From positions 1-44,875 of the forward strand of contig NZ_SMKO01000066.1 in NCBI RefSeq assembly GCF_004348685.1: a DNA stretch of 44,875 nt, given 5' to 3'. Positions within the stretch are counted from its first letter, which is position 1; every line of letters begins with the position of its first letter. Made by a program: the position numbers and the translations under genes. Origin of the DNA: Nonomuraea deserti (GTDB taxonomy: Bacteria > Actinomycetota > Actinomycetes > Streptosporangiales > Streptosporangiaceae). This document shows, piece by piece, positions 23,922 through 31,534 of the stretch. The notes beneath the pieces are model-generated. The model searched no databases. It was not told where the DNA came from and saw only the letters and a list, made by a program, of their open reading frames with translations.

Positions 23922-24623
23922 ATGACATCGGCTAACGGGCGCCCTCGCGCCTTCCCCTTTTACATCGTGTGCGACGTATCGCATTCGATGCACACCGCCC
24001 GCGAGGACGGACGGCCCACCCCCTTCGAGGTGCTGTCGAACTGCGTGGGGGAGTTGCTCTTCGAGCTGGAGGCGGGCGACCCGGGCGTCAGCGAGGCCGC
24101 GCACGTCGCCGTCGTGTCCTTCGCCGACAAGGTCGAGGTGGTGCTCCCGCTGACCAGGCCGTGCGACGCGATCAGGGTCCCGGCCCTGCGACCCGGCATG
24201 CAGACGGATTACCTGGCGGCTTTCCGCGGGCTCGTGAAGATCATCGAGAAGGACCACAGGAAGCTGTCCAGACAGTTCGACGTACGGGCGCCGGTGGTCT
24301 TCTTCATCACCGACGGCGAGCCGTACGTCGGCGCGAACCACCAGGACGTCGAGATCTGGGGCCCCGCGCGCGACCGGCTGGCGGGCCTCGACCCGGCTCC
24401 GTACATCGTGGCCCTCGGCTTCGGGTCGGTGCAGGAGGACACCCTGCGACGGGTCGCCACCACTCTGAGGGGCGAAGTGCTGGCCTTCGCGGGCGAGGTC
24501 GCGACGGGGGCGGCCACCGTGCTGCACGGCATCGCGCAGGCCGTCTCCGACAGCATCAGCGCCTCCGTCAACAGGAACACGGCCGTCCTGCGCGGGCCCG
24601 CAGGGATGCGGCAGCTGAGATGA
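23922..24623 (+). CDS. vWA-domain protein, TerY-like
   Basis: A 233-residue single-domain von Willebrand factor A protein. The MIDAS metal site is complete: CDVSHSM (DxSxS), the Thr in GMQTDYLAAF and ITDGEP for the conserved Asp. There is no signal peptide, so it is cytoplasmic. It resembles TerY, the vWA partner of PP2C and kinase in TerY-P triads. Its stop overlaps the start of the PP2C gene in an ATGA, so the two are coupled. Likely role: metal-dependent scaffold or substrate-binding partner in a phosphorylation circuit. No Ter (TerD/TerZ) gene is nearby, so tellurite or stress function cannot be assumed. Confidence 0.82.
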   Translation: MTSANGRPRAFPFYIVCDVSHSMHTAREDGRPTPFEVLSNCVGELLFELEAGDPGVSEAAHVAVVSFADKVEVVLPLTRPCDAIRVPALRPGMQTDYLAAFRGLVKIIEKDHRKLSRQFDVRAPVVFFITDGEPYVGANHQDVEIWGPARDRLAGLDPAPYIVALGFGSVQEDTLRRVATTLRGEVLAFAGEVATGAATVLHGIAQAVSDSISASVNRNTAVLRGPAGMRQLR

Positions 24624-25687
24624 TCAAGGCGGCGCTGGCGGGTTTACTCCTGGTCATCGGGATCGGTCCGGTGGGGGCGCGGCCTGCTCCGTCGCCGGAG
24701 CCGACGGTGACCGTGACCGTGACGCCCGGTCCGGCACAGGGGGGCGGTGCGGCGTCGGGCTGGCCGCTGTGGATCCTGTCCGGCATCGCCGGCGCCGGCG
24801 CCGTGCTTCTCGGGCGGTTCGTGCTCGCGCGCAGGAACCGTACTGCCGCCGCCGACGGCAGAACGCCCCTCGGCCCGCCTCCCCAGCCGCTGCCCGTCCT
24901 GCTGGCGGGCGGCGCGGACTCGCGCGCCCCGGGCGTCGCGCTCGACGGCGGCATGCTCGCCCAGACGACGATCCGCGCCGTGAGCATCCGCGGGCGGCGC
25001 CATCGATATCGCGGCGAACCCCTGCAGGACGCCTACGCGGTACGGCTGAGCGCGGACGGGCGGTGGGTCATCGCGGCCGTGGCCGACGGGCTGGGCAGTA
25101 CGCTGCACGCCGAACACGCCGCCGCGGTGGCCGTACGTGCCGCCACGAGCCTCTCCCTGACCCCCGACCCCGGCTGGCACGCGGCCTTCGCCACCATCGC
25201 AGGGGAGGTCATGCGCGCCACCGCCCGGTTCGCCGGCCAGCCCGCCGGCAGGGGGTCGGATCCGCCCGCCACGACGCTGACGATCGCGGTGGTCCCCGCG
25301 GACGGCGGGCGCGGGATCGCCGCCTGCGCGGCCATCGGGGACTCGCCGGCGCTGTGGCTCCATGACGGGACGTGGACCGAGCTCTTCCCACCGGACGGGC
25401 AGAGACCGGGCAACGTCACCTCCGCCCTGCCGGACGACCTCGGTGAGCTGCGCGAACGGCAGATCGACTGGCAGCCGGGGGACGTGCTCGTCCTGTGCAG
25501 CGACGGGTTCGGGACGGCCATGGGCGGCGGCGGCAGCGTGCTCGCCCAGCAGCTCGTCACATCGTGGAGCTCGCCGCCCGCGCTGCGCAGCTTCTTCCGC
25601 GATGTGGGTTTCCATCTGTCGACTTACGACGACGACCGGACCGTTCTGGCGTTGTGGGCGGGCCGCCACGACACGGCCGTCCTGTGA
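24620..25687 (+). CDS. Membrane-linked PP2C-type protein phosphatase
   Basis: The 355-residue product starts at ATG 24620 inside the vWA stop. A signal-like hydrophobic start (AALAGLLLVIGIGPVGA), a Thr/Val/Pro-rich linker and one TM segment (about residues 50-70, LWILSGIAGAGAVLLGRFVL) lead to a cytoplasmic PP2C domain. Metal-binding and catalytic motifs are present: LQDAYAV, AAVADGLGS, LCSDGF and YDDDRTVLAL. It would remove phosphate from Ser/Thr residues, probably opposing the kinases encoded next. The frame extends back to 23969 over the vWA gene, but that part is a shadow. Confidence 0.85.
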   Translation: MIKAALAGLLLVIGIGPVGARPAPSPEPTVTVTVTPGPAQGGGAASGWPLWILSGIAGAGAVLLGRFVLARRNRTAAADGRTPLGPPPQPLPVLLAGGADSRAPGVALDGGMLAQTTIRAVSIRGRRHRYRGEPLQDAYAVRLSADGRWVIAAVADGLGSTLHAEHAAAVAVRAATSLSLTPDPGWHAAFATIAGEVMRATARFAGQPAGRGSDPPATTLTIAVVPADGGRGIAACAAIGDSPALWLHDGTWTELFPPDGQRPGNVTSALPDDLGELRERQIDWQPGDVLVLCSDGFGTAMGGGGSVLAQQLVTSWSSPPALRSFFRDVGFHLSTYDDDRTVLALWAGRHDTAVL

Positions 25688-25708
25688 CAGGAGTGCGGCA
25701 GCAGAAGC

Positions 25709-26746
25709 ATGAATCCCCCAGACGTGGTCGACGAAGCGGATCTGAAGCCCCCCACGGACGCCGACGCCTACTCCCTGCGTCCGGGCGGTCAGGCGCGCAG
25801 CCTGGAGCTGTGCGAGGTCAGCGGCGTCCCTGGCCGGTTCCTGTTCAAGCGGTACGACGAGGAGACGCTGGCGGGGCTGGACGAGGAGGCCCTGCTCGCG
25901 ATGGTGCGCTGGCGGCGAGACCTTCCCCGGCACGACCGCGCGACACTCGATCAGCGGTGTGCGTGGCCGGTCGCGGCGGTCCGGCACGACCGGATCACCG
26001 GCATTCTGATCAGGCCCGCTCCCAGGCAGATGTTCGTCGAGCTGCGCGACCGGCTGGTGCCGCGGCACCTCGACGAGCTCACGCGGTCGCCCGAGCGGGT
26101 GAGCGCGCTTCGCGATCACTATGGCACGCGGTACTACGAGCCGCCCTACAAACTGGCCGTCCTCGGTCAGCTGCTCGCGACGGTGCAGTGGCTGCACGAG
26201 CAGGGCTACGTGGTGGGCGATCTGCAACTGCGCAACGCCGTCTTCACCCTCGATCCGTCGCCCGCGGTGTACCTGCTGGACTGCGACTCCTGCCTACCGG
26301 TCGGGGGCCGCGGCGCCTTGGCGGAGGTCGATCCCGAGCAGTGGAAACTCCCCCGTGAAGGCGCATTCACCCAGGAGTCCGACTACTACAAGTTCGCCTG
26401 GGCCGTCGTACGGTGCCTCCAGGAGAGCGCCGAGGCGTGGTCGCTCGACGATGCCGCACTCGCCAGGGTTCTGCCCTTGCGGCACCGCCGCCTGATAAGG
26501 CAGTGTCTGGACGATTCACCCGAATCAGTGGACACCGAACGATGGCGGGCGGCCGGCGAGTCGTGGCAGTGGCTCGTCACTCCCGAACGCATCTACGTCG
26601 AAACCGACTCCAACCTGCGCGAGGCGTGGCGGCGGGGGAAGTCCGCGGTGGGGGACGGCTCGCGGGGTCGGCGCGGGGCGGTCGTGGTGCTGCTCGTCGT
26701 CCTGGCGGCGCTCGCCGTCGTCTTAGCGGTCACGTTGGGAGCCTGA
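25709..26746 (+). CDS. Divergent protein kinase with C-terminal TM segment
   Basis: A 345-residue protein. The kinase fold is recognisable from LFKRYDEETLAG (possible ATP-binding Lys), GYVVGDLQLRNAVF in place of the HRD catalytic loop (Asp and Asn kept) and VYLLDCDS in place of DFG. No glycine-rich loop is seen. The spacing of Asp and Asn suggests it could still be active; an HRD-less kinase of the TerY-P triad type is the best fit. A single TM helix (VVVLLVVLAALAVVLAVTLG) ends the protein, so the domain is cytoplasmic and tail-anchored. It follows the PP2C gene by 21 bp and is immediately followed by a canonical kinase gene. Confidence 0.72.
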   Translation: MNPPDVVDEADLKPPTDADAYSLRPGGQARSLELCEVSGVPGRFLFKRYDEETLAGLDEEALLAMVRWRRDLPRHDRATLDQRCAWPVAAVRHDRITGILIRPAPRQMFVELRDRLVPRHLDELTRSPERVSALRDHYGTRYYEPPYKLAVLGQLLATVQWLHEQGYVVGDLQLRNAVFTLDPSPAVYLLDCDSCLPVGGRGALAEVDPEQWKLPREGAFTQESDYYKFAWAVVRCLQESAEAWSLDDAALARVLPLRHRRLIRQCLDDSPESVDTERWRAAGESWQWLVTPERIYVETDSNLREAWRRGKSAVGDGSRGRRGAVVVLLVVLAALAVVLAVTLGA

Positions 26747-27937
26747 ATGGACACCGGCGAGCCACGGCACATCGGGCCCTACGAGGTGCTCGGCCGCCTG
26801 GGTGTCGGCGGCCAGGGTACGGTCTACCTCGGGCAGAGCGAGGCCGGCCGGGTCGCGATCAAGGTGATCCACGCGCAGGGGGCGGCCGACCCGAGGGCGC
26901 GCAGGCGGTTCGCGGACGAGGTGTCCATCGCGTCGCGGGTGCCCAGGGCGTACACCGCGATGATCATCGACGCCGCCATCGACCGTGACCAGCCGTACAT
27001 CGTGAGCGAGTACGTCGAAGGCCCGTCACTGCAGAAACTCGTCGACAACCACGGGCCGCTGTCGGGGCCCGCGCTCGAACGGCTGGCGACCTACACGGCC
27101 ACCGCCCTGGCGGCGATCCACGGCGTGGGAGTCGTCCACCGGGACCTCAAGCCCGCCAACGTCATCATCGGGCCGGACGGACCACGCGTCGTGGACTTCG
27201 GGGTCGCCCGGGCCCTGGAGGCGACGGCCGTGATCACCACGCCCGTGGGGACCCCCGGCTATCTCGCGCCGGAGCAGGTGGTGGGGGCCGACGCCGAGGT
27301 GGGCTTCCCCGCCGACGTGCACGCGTGGGCGGCCACCATGTATTTCGCCGCCACCGGCAGGATGCCGTTCGCGGGCAGCAACGTGGCCGTCATCATCAAC
27401 CGTGTCCTGAACGAGACCCCCGACGTGGCGGTGATCTCCGAGCCGCTGCGTTCGCTGATCGCCGACTGCCTGGCCAAGGATCCGGCGCGGCGGCCCACCA
27501 CCATGGAACTGCTCGGCCGCCTCGTGGGGCATCAGTCGGAGAACGTTCAGGCGACGGTGCCCCGCACCCGGATCCTGTCGGCCGTCGTCGGAACGCTGAA
27601 GGAGACCACCACGCTGGGCAGCGGGCCCGCGGCCGACATCGTGATCCACGGTGAGGGGATCGCCCCGGCGCACGCCACCGTCCGCAAGGTGAGCGCCGGC
27701 TACCGGCTGCACGACCACAGCAGCGGCCTGGGGACGTTCATCGACGGCAGCCCCGTGCTCTACGCGACCCTGCGGCCTGGCGATCGGTTCACGATCGGTA
27801 CGGCGGTGCTCCGCCTCACCGAGGCGGGGGCGCTGGAGCGCGTACGGCTCGGCCGGATGCCCGCCGCCCGCTGGTGGTTGCTGCTCCTCCTCGCCGCGGC
27901 CGTGGCGCTGCTGGTCTACGTCGCCGTCACGGGATAG
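26747..27937 (+). CDS. Ser/Thr protein kinase with FHA domain and TM anchor
   Basis: A 396-residue Hanks-type kinase: glycine loop LGVGGQGTVY, VAIKVIH (ATP Lys), HRDLKPANV, DFGVAR and GTPGYLAPEQ are all intact (residues 1-260). A forkhead-associated domain follows (about 285-370, with TLGSGPAADIVIHGEGIAPA then HATVRK and GTFIDG), which binds phospho-Thr, and a C-terminal TM helix (WWLLLLLAAAVALLVYVAV). Kinase then FHA then TM in one chain is unusual order. ATG follows the stop of the preceding gene with no gap, so the four genes from 23922 form one operon. The FHA domain may recruit a phosphorylated partner such as the adjacent divergent kinase. Confidence 0.9.
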   Translation: MDTGEPRHIGPYEVLGRLGVGGQGTVYLGQSEAGRVAIKVIHAQGAADPRARRRFADEVSIASRVPRAYTAMIIDAAIDRDQPYIVSEYVEGPSLQKLVDNHGPLSGPALERLATYTATALAAIHGVGVVHRDLKPANVIIGPDGPRVVDFGVARALEATAVITTPVGTPGYLAPEQVVGADAEVGFPADVHAWAATMYFAATGRMPFAGSNVAVIINRVLNETPDVAVISEPLRSLIADCLAKDPARRPTTMELLGRLVGHQSENVQATVPRTRILSAVVGTLKETTTLGSGPAADIVIHGEGIAPAHATVRKVSAGYRLHDHSSGLGTFIDGSPVLYATLRPGDRFTIGTAVLRLTEAGALERVRLGRMPAARWWLLLLLAAAVALLVYVAVTG

Positions 27938-29471
27938 TGACGGGCGTGGGCGCGGTGACGTTCACGCGTTCCCCGGTCTTGGAGTCGAGGGTGAAGGCGC
28001 CGCTGGCGCCGCGGATGACGTTGGTGCCGGTGAACAGGTAGAGCTGCCCGCGCACCGCCGCGGTGGAGGGCAGGCTGAGCTGGGACGGGTCGGCGCCGAT
28101 GGCGGCCTTCTGCACCGCGGTGGCCGCGGCGGTCACCGCGTCGTACGCCATGATCGCCAACCCGCTGCTGAGATGCGCCGCGGAGAAGGTCTCGCCGTGG
28201 TGGGGCGCCACGAACTCGTTACGGAACTGCTGGTAGAGCTGGCGGTGCTGGTTGTCCTCGTGGTCGAGCCGCTTGGGGTCGGCGAGCGGCACGAACATCA
28301 CCTTGATGGGCGCATCCGGGTCGTGCAGCGACGGGTCCTCCGGATCCTGGTTCTGGGCGTCGTCGCCGGTGACCACGGTGATCGGCGTGGATCGGCAGGG
28401 CCGGTTCCGCAGGAGCTTGAGGAACGTGGGCATGAACGTCTGGCGGCCGGCGTAGAAGATCATGTCGGTTTTCGATCCGCAGATCGTGTCGCTGATGGTC
28501 CGGAGCAGCGAGGGTCCGCCACGCGGATCGAAGGGGAAACTGAGCCCGGACTCGTCGACATACGGCTTCAGCCCGAGCTCCGGATCGAGGAAGGCGTCCT
28601 TCAGCGAGAGGGCGTAAAGGTCCTTGGTGCCCTGCGGGGTCACGTCAGCCCACATCAGGGCCGCGCTCCCCTCGACCTTCTTCTTCTTGAACTCTTTCGC
28701 GATGGCTTCGAGCTGGGCCGTGGTGCTGACCGCGGTGCGGGTGAGACCGGGAATGGGTCCGCCGTCGTCGATCTCGCCGGTGGTGTTGAATCCGGCCGCG
28801 GTGATGAAGTCGGCCACCATCGGAATTCCGGGGTCCTTGGCCAGGGCACGCGCGGCGTCGATGCTCTCCTGCTGGCTCGGGCCCATTCCGGTGACCGCGA
28901 CGATCTGACCGGGACTCCCCGTCGCGCCCGTGGCGGCGTTCTTCCGCACCGCCTGCACCGCCGTCCGCCACTTCGAGCCGTCGTGGCCGGTGTTGGCCAG
29001 CACGAGCCGGATCTTGGGGAACGTCTCGGACTGGTTGGCCCGATACTGGCCGATGAACGCCCCTTCGAGCTGGTGGAGAGCACGATCTCCGACCAGACCG
29101 CGCGGGCCCGCCCCCATGGGGGCGAGGAGCGCGATCGTGCTGTAGTCGGTGCCCTCGGTGACCTTGCGGTTCTCCGCCGCGATGACCTCCAGGAGCTGGT
29201 GGTACTCCTTGCCCAGGACCATCGTCCCGTCGGCCGGGTCCATCAGCCCGACGCATTCGCCTTCGATGGCGACGACGTCCTCGCTCTGCGTTTCACAACC
29301 GCCCCAGGGCCACCACCCCTGGGTGTAATTCACGAGTACGACAGTGGATATCAGTACGGCGACCACAACGACGATCACCACGAGTTTGCGGCGGAAAAGT
29401 GTCCCTACCTGTCGTAAGAGGTTCCAGACGCGCGCGGCGAGGGAGGGTGCCGGTGCCGGTTCGTCATACAT
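27927..29471 (-). CDS. Membrane-tethered solute-binding (type 1 PBP) protein
   Basis: The 514-residue product begins with a short cytoplasmic tail (MYDEPAPAPSLAARVWNLLR), one TM segment (VVIVVVVAVLISTVVLVNYT) and a large extracytoplasmic domain of the branched-amino-acid-binding (Peripla_BP) type: IALLAPMGAGPRGLVGDRAL, IRLVLANTGHDGSKW, IVAVTGMGPSQQESIDAARA and KTDMIFYAGRQT. Two Cys pairs may be disulfide-bonded. No permease or ATPase is encoded nearby, so it probably senses rather than transports. SD GGAGT precedes the ATG. It is convergent with the kinase operon, their 3' ends overlapping by 11 bp. The short cytoplasmic tail has Ser and Tyr residues but phosphorylation is speculative. Confidence 0.75.
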   Translation of the reverse strand: MYDEPAPAPSLAARVWNLLRQVGTLFRRKLVVIVVVVAVLISTVVLVNYTQGWWPWGGCETQSEDVVAIEGECVGLMDPADGTMVLGKEYHQLLEVIAAENRKVTEGTDYSTIALLAPMGAGPRGLVGDRALHQLEGAFIGQYRANQSETFPKIRLVLANTGHDGSKWRTAVQAVRKNAATGATGSPGQIVAVTGMGPSQQESIDAARALAKDPGIPMVADFITAAGFNTTGEIDDGGPIPGLTRTAVSTTAQLEAIAKEFKKKKVEGSAALMWADVTPQGTKDLYALSLKDAFLDPELGLKPYVDESGLSFPFDPRGGPSLLRTISDTICGSKTDMIFYAGRQTFMPTFLKLLRNRPCRSTPITVVTGDDAQNQDPEDPSLHDPDAPIKVMFVPLADPKRLDHEDNQHRQLYQQFRNEFVAPHHGETFSAAHLSSGLAIMAYDAVTAAATAVQKAAIGADPSQLSLPSTAAVRGQLYLFTGTNVIRGASGAFTLDSKTGERVNVTAPTPVTIP

Positions 29472-29748
29472 CTGGACTCCAACCCGTCACTGATCCCTTG
29501 ACCGCGCCATCCCCGAATATCGGTCGCACGCTTCCCCTCCCTGGGTCGACGGGCGCCTAAACTCTCCGTCATTAAAACGTGATCAATGACGGCCGGACAA
29601 CGGTTAGTTGGCGGGTTGATCTGGAAACGGTTGGGCTTCGTTATCTGGGGCGCTTGAGTCTCCTCTTCGACGTGCAAGAAACTCGGCATTCCTATGATCA
29701 TCGGCTTCAGGACCACGCCAGGGCGCCGAAGAGGAGAACTCCCCCACC

Positions 29749-30480
29749 ATGCGAGACGTCCCTGCCGAAGTTCCCCTGACCGGAGGGCGCATCACCCCAG
29801 GCGTCGTCCGCGTCGCCGACACCGTTCGGCGCCCCGCCACTGGCTCCTCCGCTTTCGTCACCCGTCTGCTCACGCACCTTCAGCGCTGTCAGTTCTCGGG
29901 AGCGCCGCGCTATCTCGGCCGGGACACAGCCGGCCGGGACGTTCTCAGCTACCTGCCCGGCTGGGTGCCGGCCACGTTCCGGCGCTGGAGCGACACCCAG
30001 GTCGCCGCGGCCGGCGTGCTGCTTCGTTCGTTGCACGACGCCACGCGGAGCAGCGGGCTCACCGGCGAGCACCCGGTCGTCTGCCATCACGACCCCGGAC
30101 CGAACAACACGGTGTTCCGCGCCGGGCTGCCGGTCGCCTTCATCGACTTCGACACCGCCGCCCCCGGCGATCCGCTCGAGGACATCGGCTACATGGCCTG
30201 GACGTGGTGCGTCTCGTCGAAGAGCACCGCGCCGCCTGCCGCCGAACAGGCCGCCCAGGTGCGGGTCCTCGTCGACGCCTATGGACTCGATGCCGAGCGC
30301 CGCGCCGCCGTCGTCGACGCGATCCTTGACCGCCAGTCCCGCAACATCCGGTGGTGGACCGGGCGCCTGACCGGCCCCGCTCATGGGTCGGCCGACCCGG
30401 AGGAGAGCATCGCCTGGTCCGAACGCGAACACGCCTTCACCGGCGCCAACCGCCCTCACTTCACCGCGGCGCTGCGGTGA
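29749..30480 (+). CDS. Phosphotransferase (APH fold)
   Basis: A 243-residue protein that lacks a clear N-lobe but keeps the catalytic loop VVCHHDPGPNNTVF and the metal-binding AFIDFDTAAPGDPLEDIGYM typical of the APH (PF01636) superfamily. VLLRSLHDATRSSG precedes them. The small size, as compared with about 300 residues for drug-modifying enzymes, is normal for this subgroup. The substrate is unknown. The last 20 bases overlap the 3' end of the convergent NmrA-like gene. The upstream region 29472-29748 shows no further gene. Confidence 0.8.
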   Translation: MRDVPAEVPLTGGRITPGVVRVADTVRRPATGSSAFVTRLLTHLQRCQFSGAPRYLGRDTAGRDVLSYLPGWVPATFRRWSDTQVAAAGVLLRSLHDATRSSGLTGEHPVVCHHDPGPNNTVFRAGLPVAFIDFDTAAPGDPLEDIGYMAWTWCVSSKSTAPPAAEQAAQVRVLVDAYGLDAERRAAVVDAILDRQSRNIRWWTGRLTGPAHGSADPEESIAWSEREHAFTGANRPHFTAALR

Positions 30481-31096
30481 CGCCGATGTGCGTGCGATGG
30501 TGGCGAGGGGTGTCGATCTCGTCGAGCAGGGCGACCGCCAGGTCGCCGTAGGAGATGCGGCCGGCCATGTCGACAGCTGCGACGGCGTAGCGGCCGGAAC
30601 GCGCACCGGCGTGGTCGAAGTCGCCGGCCGGGCTGACGATCAGCCAGTCCATCCGGTCGTCCGAGGAGCGCAGCACGGCCGCCGCGGCCGCGTGCCCCAG
30701 GCAGATGGGGCGGAATTCCTGAGGAAAGCCTGGGGTGTCCATCAACGGTGTGCCGTCGGCGGTCTCCAGCGTCGCCGCGAGGCCGAGGGCGACCAGCCTG
30801 CCCACCCCCGCCCGCGTCAGGCCGTCGAGAAGGGCGCGGGCGGCGGCCGGGAAGAAGGCGTCGGGCCGTGCGCCGGCGTCGTACGCGGCCATGATCGCGG
30901 CGTCGTGCCCGGCCGCGAGGCGGGCGACCGCGCCGGCCTCGGTGACGTCGCCGGCGCGGACTGCGGCGCCCGTGAGGTGCCGGTGCCTGTCCGGGTCGCG
31001 GACGACCGCGGTGACCTGGTGGCCGCGGCGAAGGGCCTCGCCGACGGCCGACCGTCCAGCGCGCCCACCGGCACCGAACACAATGATCTTTCCCAT
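30461..31096 (-). CDS. NAD(P)-binding NmrA/SDR-like protein
   Basis: A 211-residue Rossmann-fold protein: KIIVFGAGGRAGRSAVGEAL with the GxGGxxG nucleotide motif and AVVRDPDRHRHL after strand 2. It is of the atypical SDR (NAD(P)H-binding/NmrA-like) group with no Tyr-x3-Lys pair. It may be a reductase or a redox sensor. It is divergent from an HxlR-type regulator with an operator-like inverted repeat between them, the common HxlR-regulated pair. Start ATG at 31096 is supported by the family N-terminus. Confidence 0.85.
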   Translation of the reverse strand: MGKIIVFGAGGRAGRSAVGEALRRGHQVTAVVRDPDRHRHLTGAAVRAGDVTEAGAVARLAAGHDAAIMAAYDAGARPDAFFPAAARALLDGLTRAGVGRLVALGLAATLETADGTPLMDTPGFPQEFRPICLGHAAAAAVLRSSDDRMDWLIVSPAGDFDHAGARSGRYAVAAVDMAGRISYGDLAVALLDEIDTPRHHRTHIGVTAAPR

Positions 31097-31146
31097 GGTC
31101 CACCTCTTCTCCGATGTGCTGCGCCAAGGTAGCCGGGGCCGTGGTT

Positions 31147-31165
31147 ACCGCGTGGATAGCGCGGT
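31147..31165. promoter_or_regulatory. Candidate HxlR operator
   Basis: ACCGCG (31147-31152) and CGCGGT (31160-31165) form a perfect 6-bp inverted repeat with a 7-nt spacer, 12 bp before the hxlR start. It lies between divergent genes and could serve both. GTTAC blocks flank each arm. Confidence 0.5.
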
Positions 31166-31177
31166 TACGGTAGTTCC

Positions 31178-31534
31178 GTGACGCAGCCGCTGGATCCGGA
31201 GATGTTCGACCCGGTCTGCCCCTCCGGCCTGATGCCGATCAGGATCGGGGACAAATGGGCGGGAATGATCATCCAGTGCCTCGAAGAGGGTCCCCGGCGG
31301 TTCTCCGAACTCCTCGTACCGCTGCGGACCATCACCCCCAAAGTGCTCACGAAGTCACTGCGGGCGTTGGAACGCGACGGCTTCGTCGTCCGTACGGTCC
31401 ACGCCGGGCCCGCCAGGCACGTCGACTACGGGCTGACCCCGCTCGGCCGGAGCCTGCTCGGGCTGCTGGACGCGGCGCGTGCCTGGGCGGAGACACACAT
31501 GGACGAGCTGATCGACGCCCGCGAGAATCAGTAG
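31178..31534 (+). CDS. HxlR-family transcriptional regulator
   Basis: The 118-residue protein starts with GTG and has the family core: CPSGLMPIRIGDKWAGMIIQ, EGPRRFSELLVPLRTITPKV, LTKSLRALERDGFVVRTVHA and the wing VDYGLTPLGRSLL. HxlR proteins bind DNA as winged-helix dimers and often respond to reactive electrophiles or redox state. The single Cys near residue 12 and a second (about 32) may serve this. It is divergent from an NmrA-type protein. The stop overlaps the convergent proS 3' end by 7 bp. Confidence 0.9.
   Translation: MTQPLDPEMFDPVCPSGLMPIRIGDKWAGMIIQCLEEGPRRFSELLVPLRTITPKVLTKSLRALERDGFVVRTVHAGPARHVDYGLTPLGRSLLGLLDAARAWAETHMDELIDARENQ

Noticed and set aside
23969..24619. Long N-terminal extension of the PP2C gene
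   Set aside because: It reads the vWA gene in another frame. The ATG at 24620 with ATGA overlap and signal-like segment is the better start.
28173..29417. Plus-strand ORF of 414 codons
   Set aside because: Antisense shadow of the solute-binding-protein gene.
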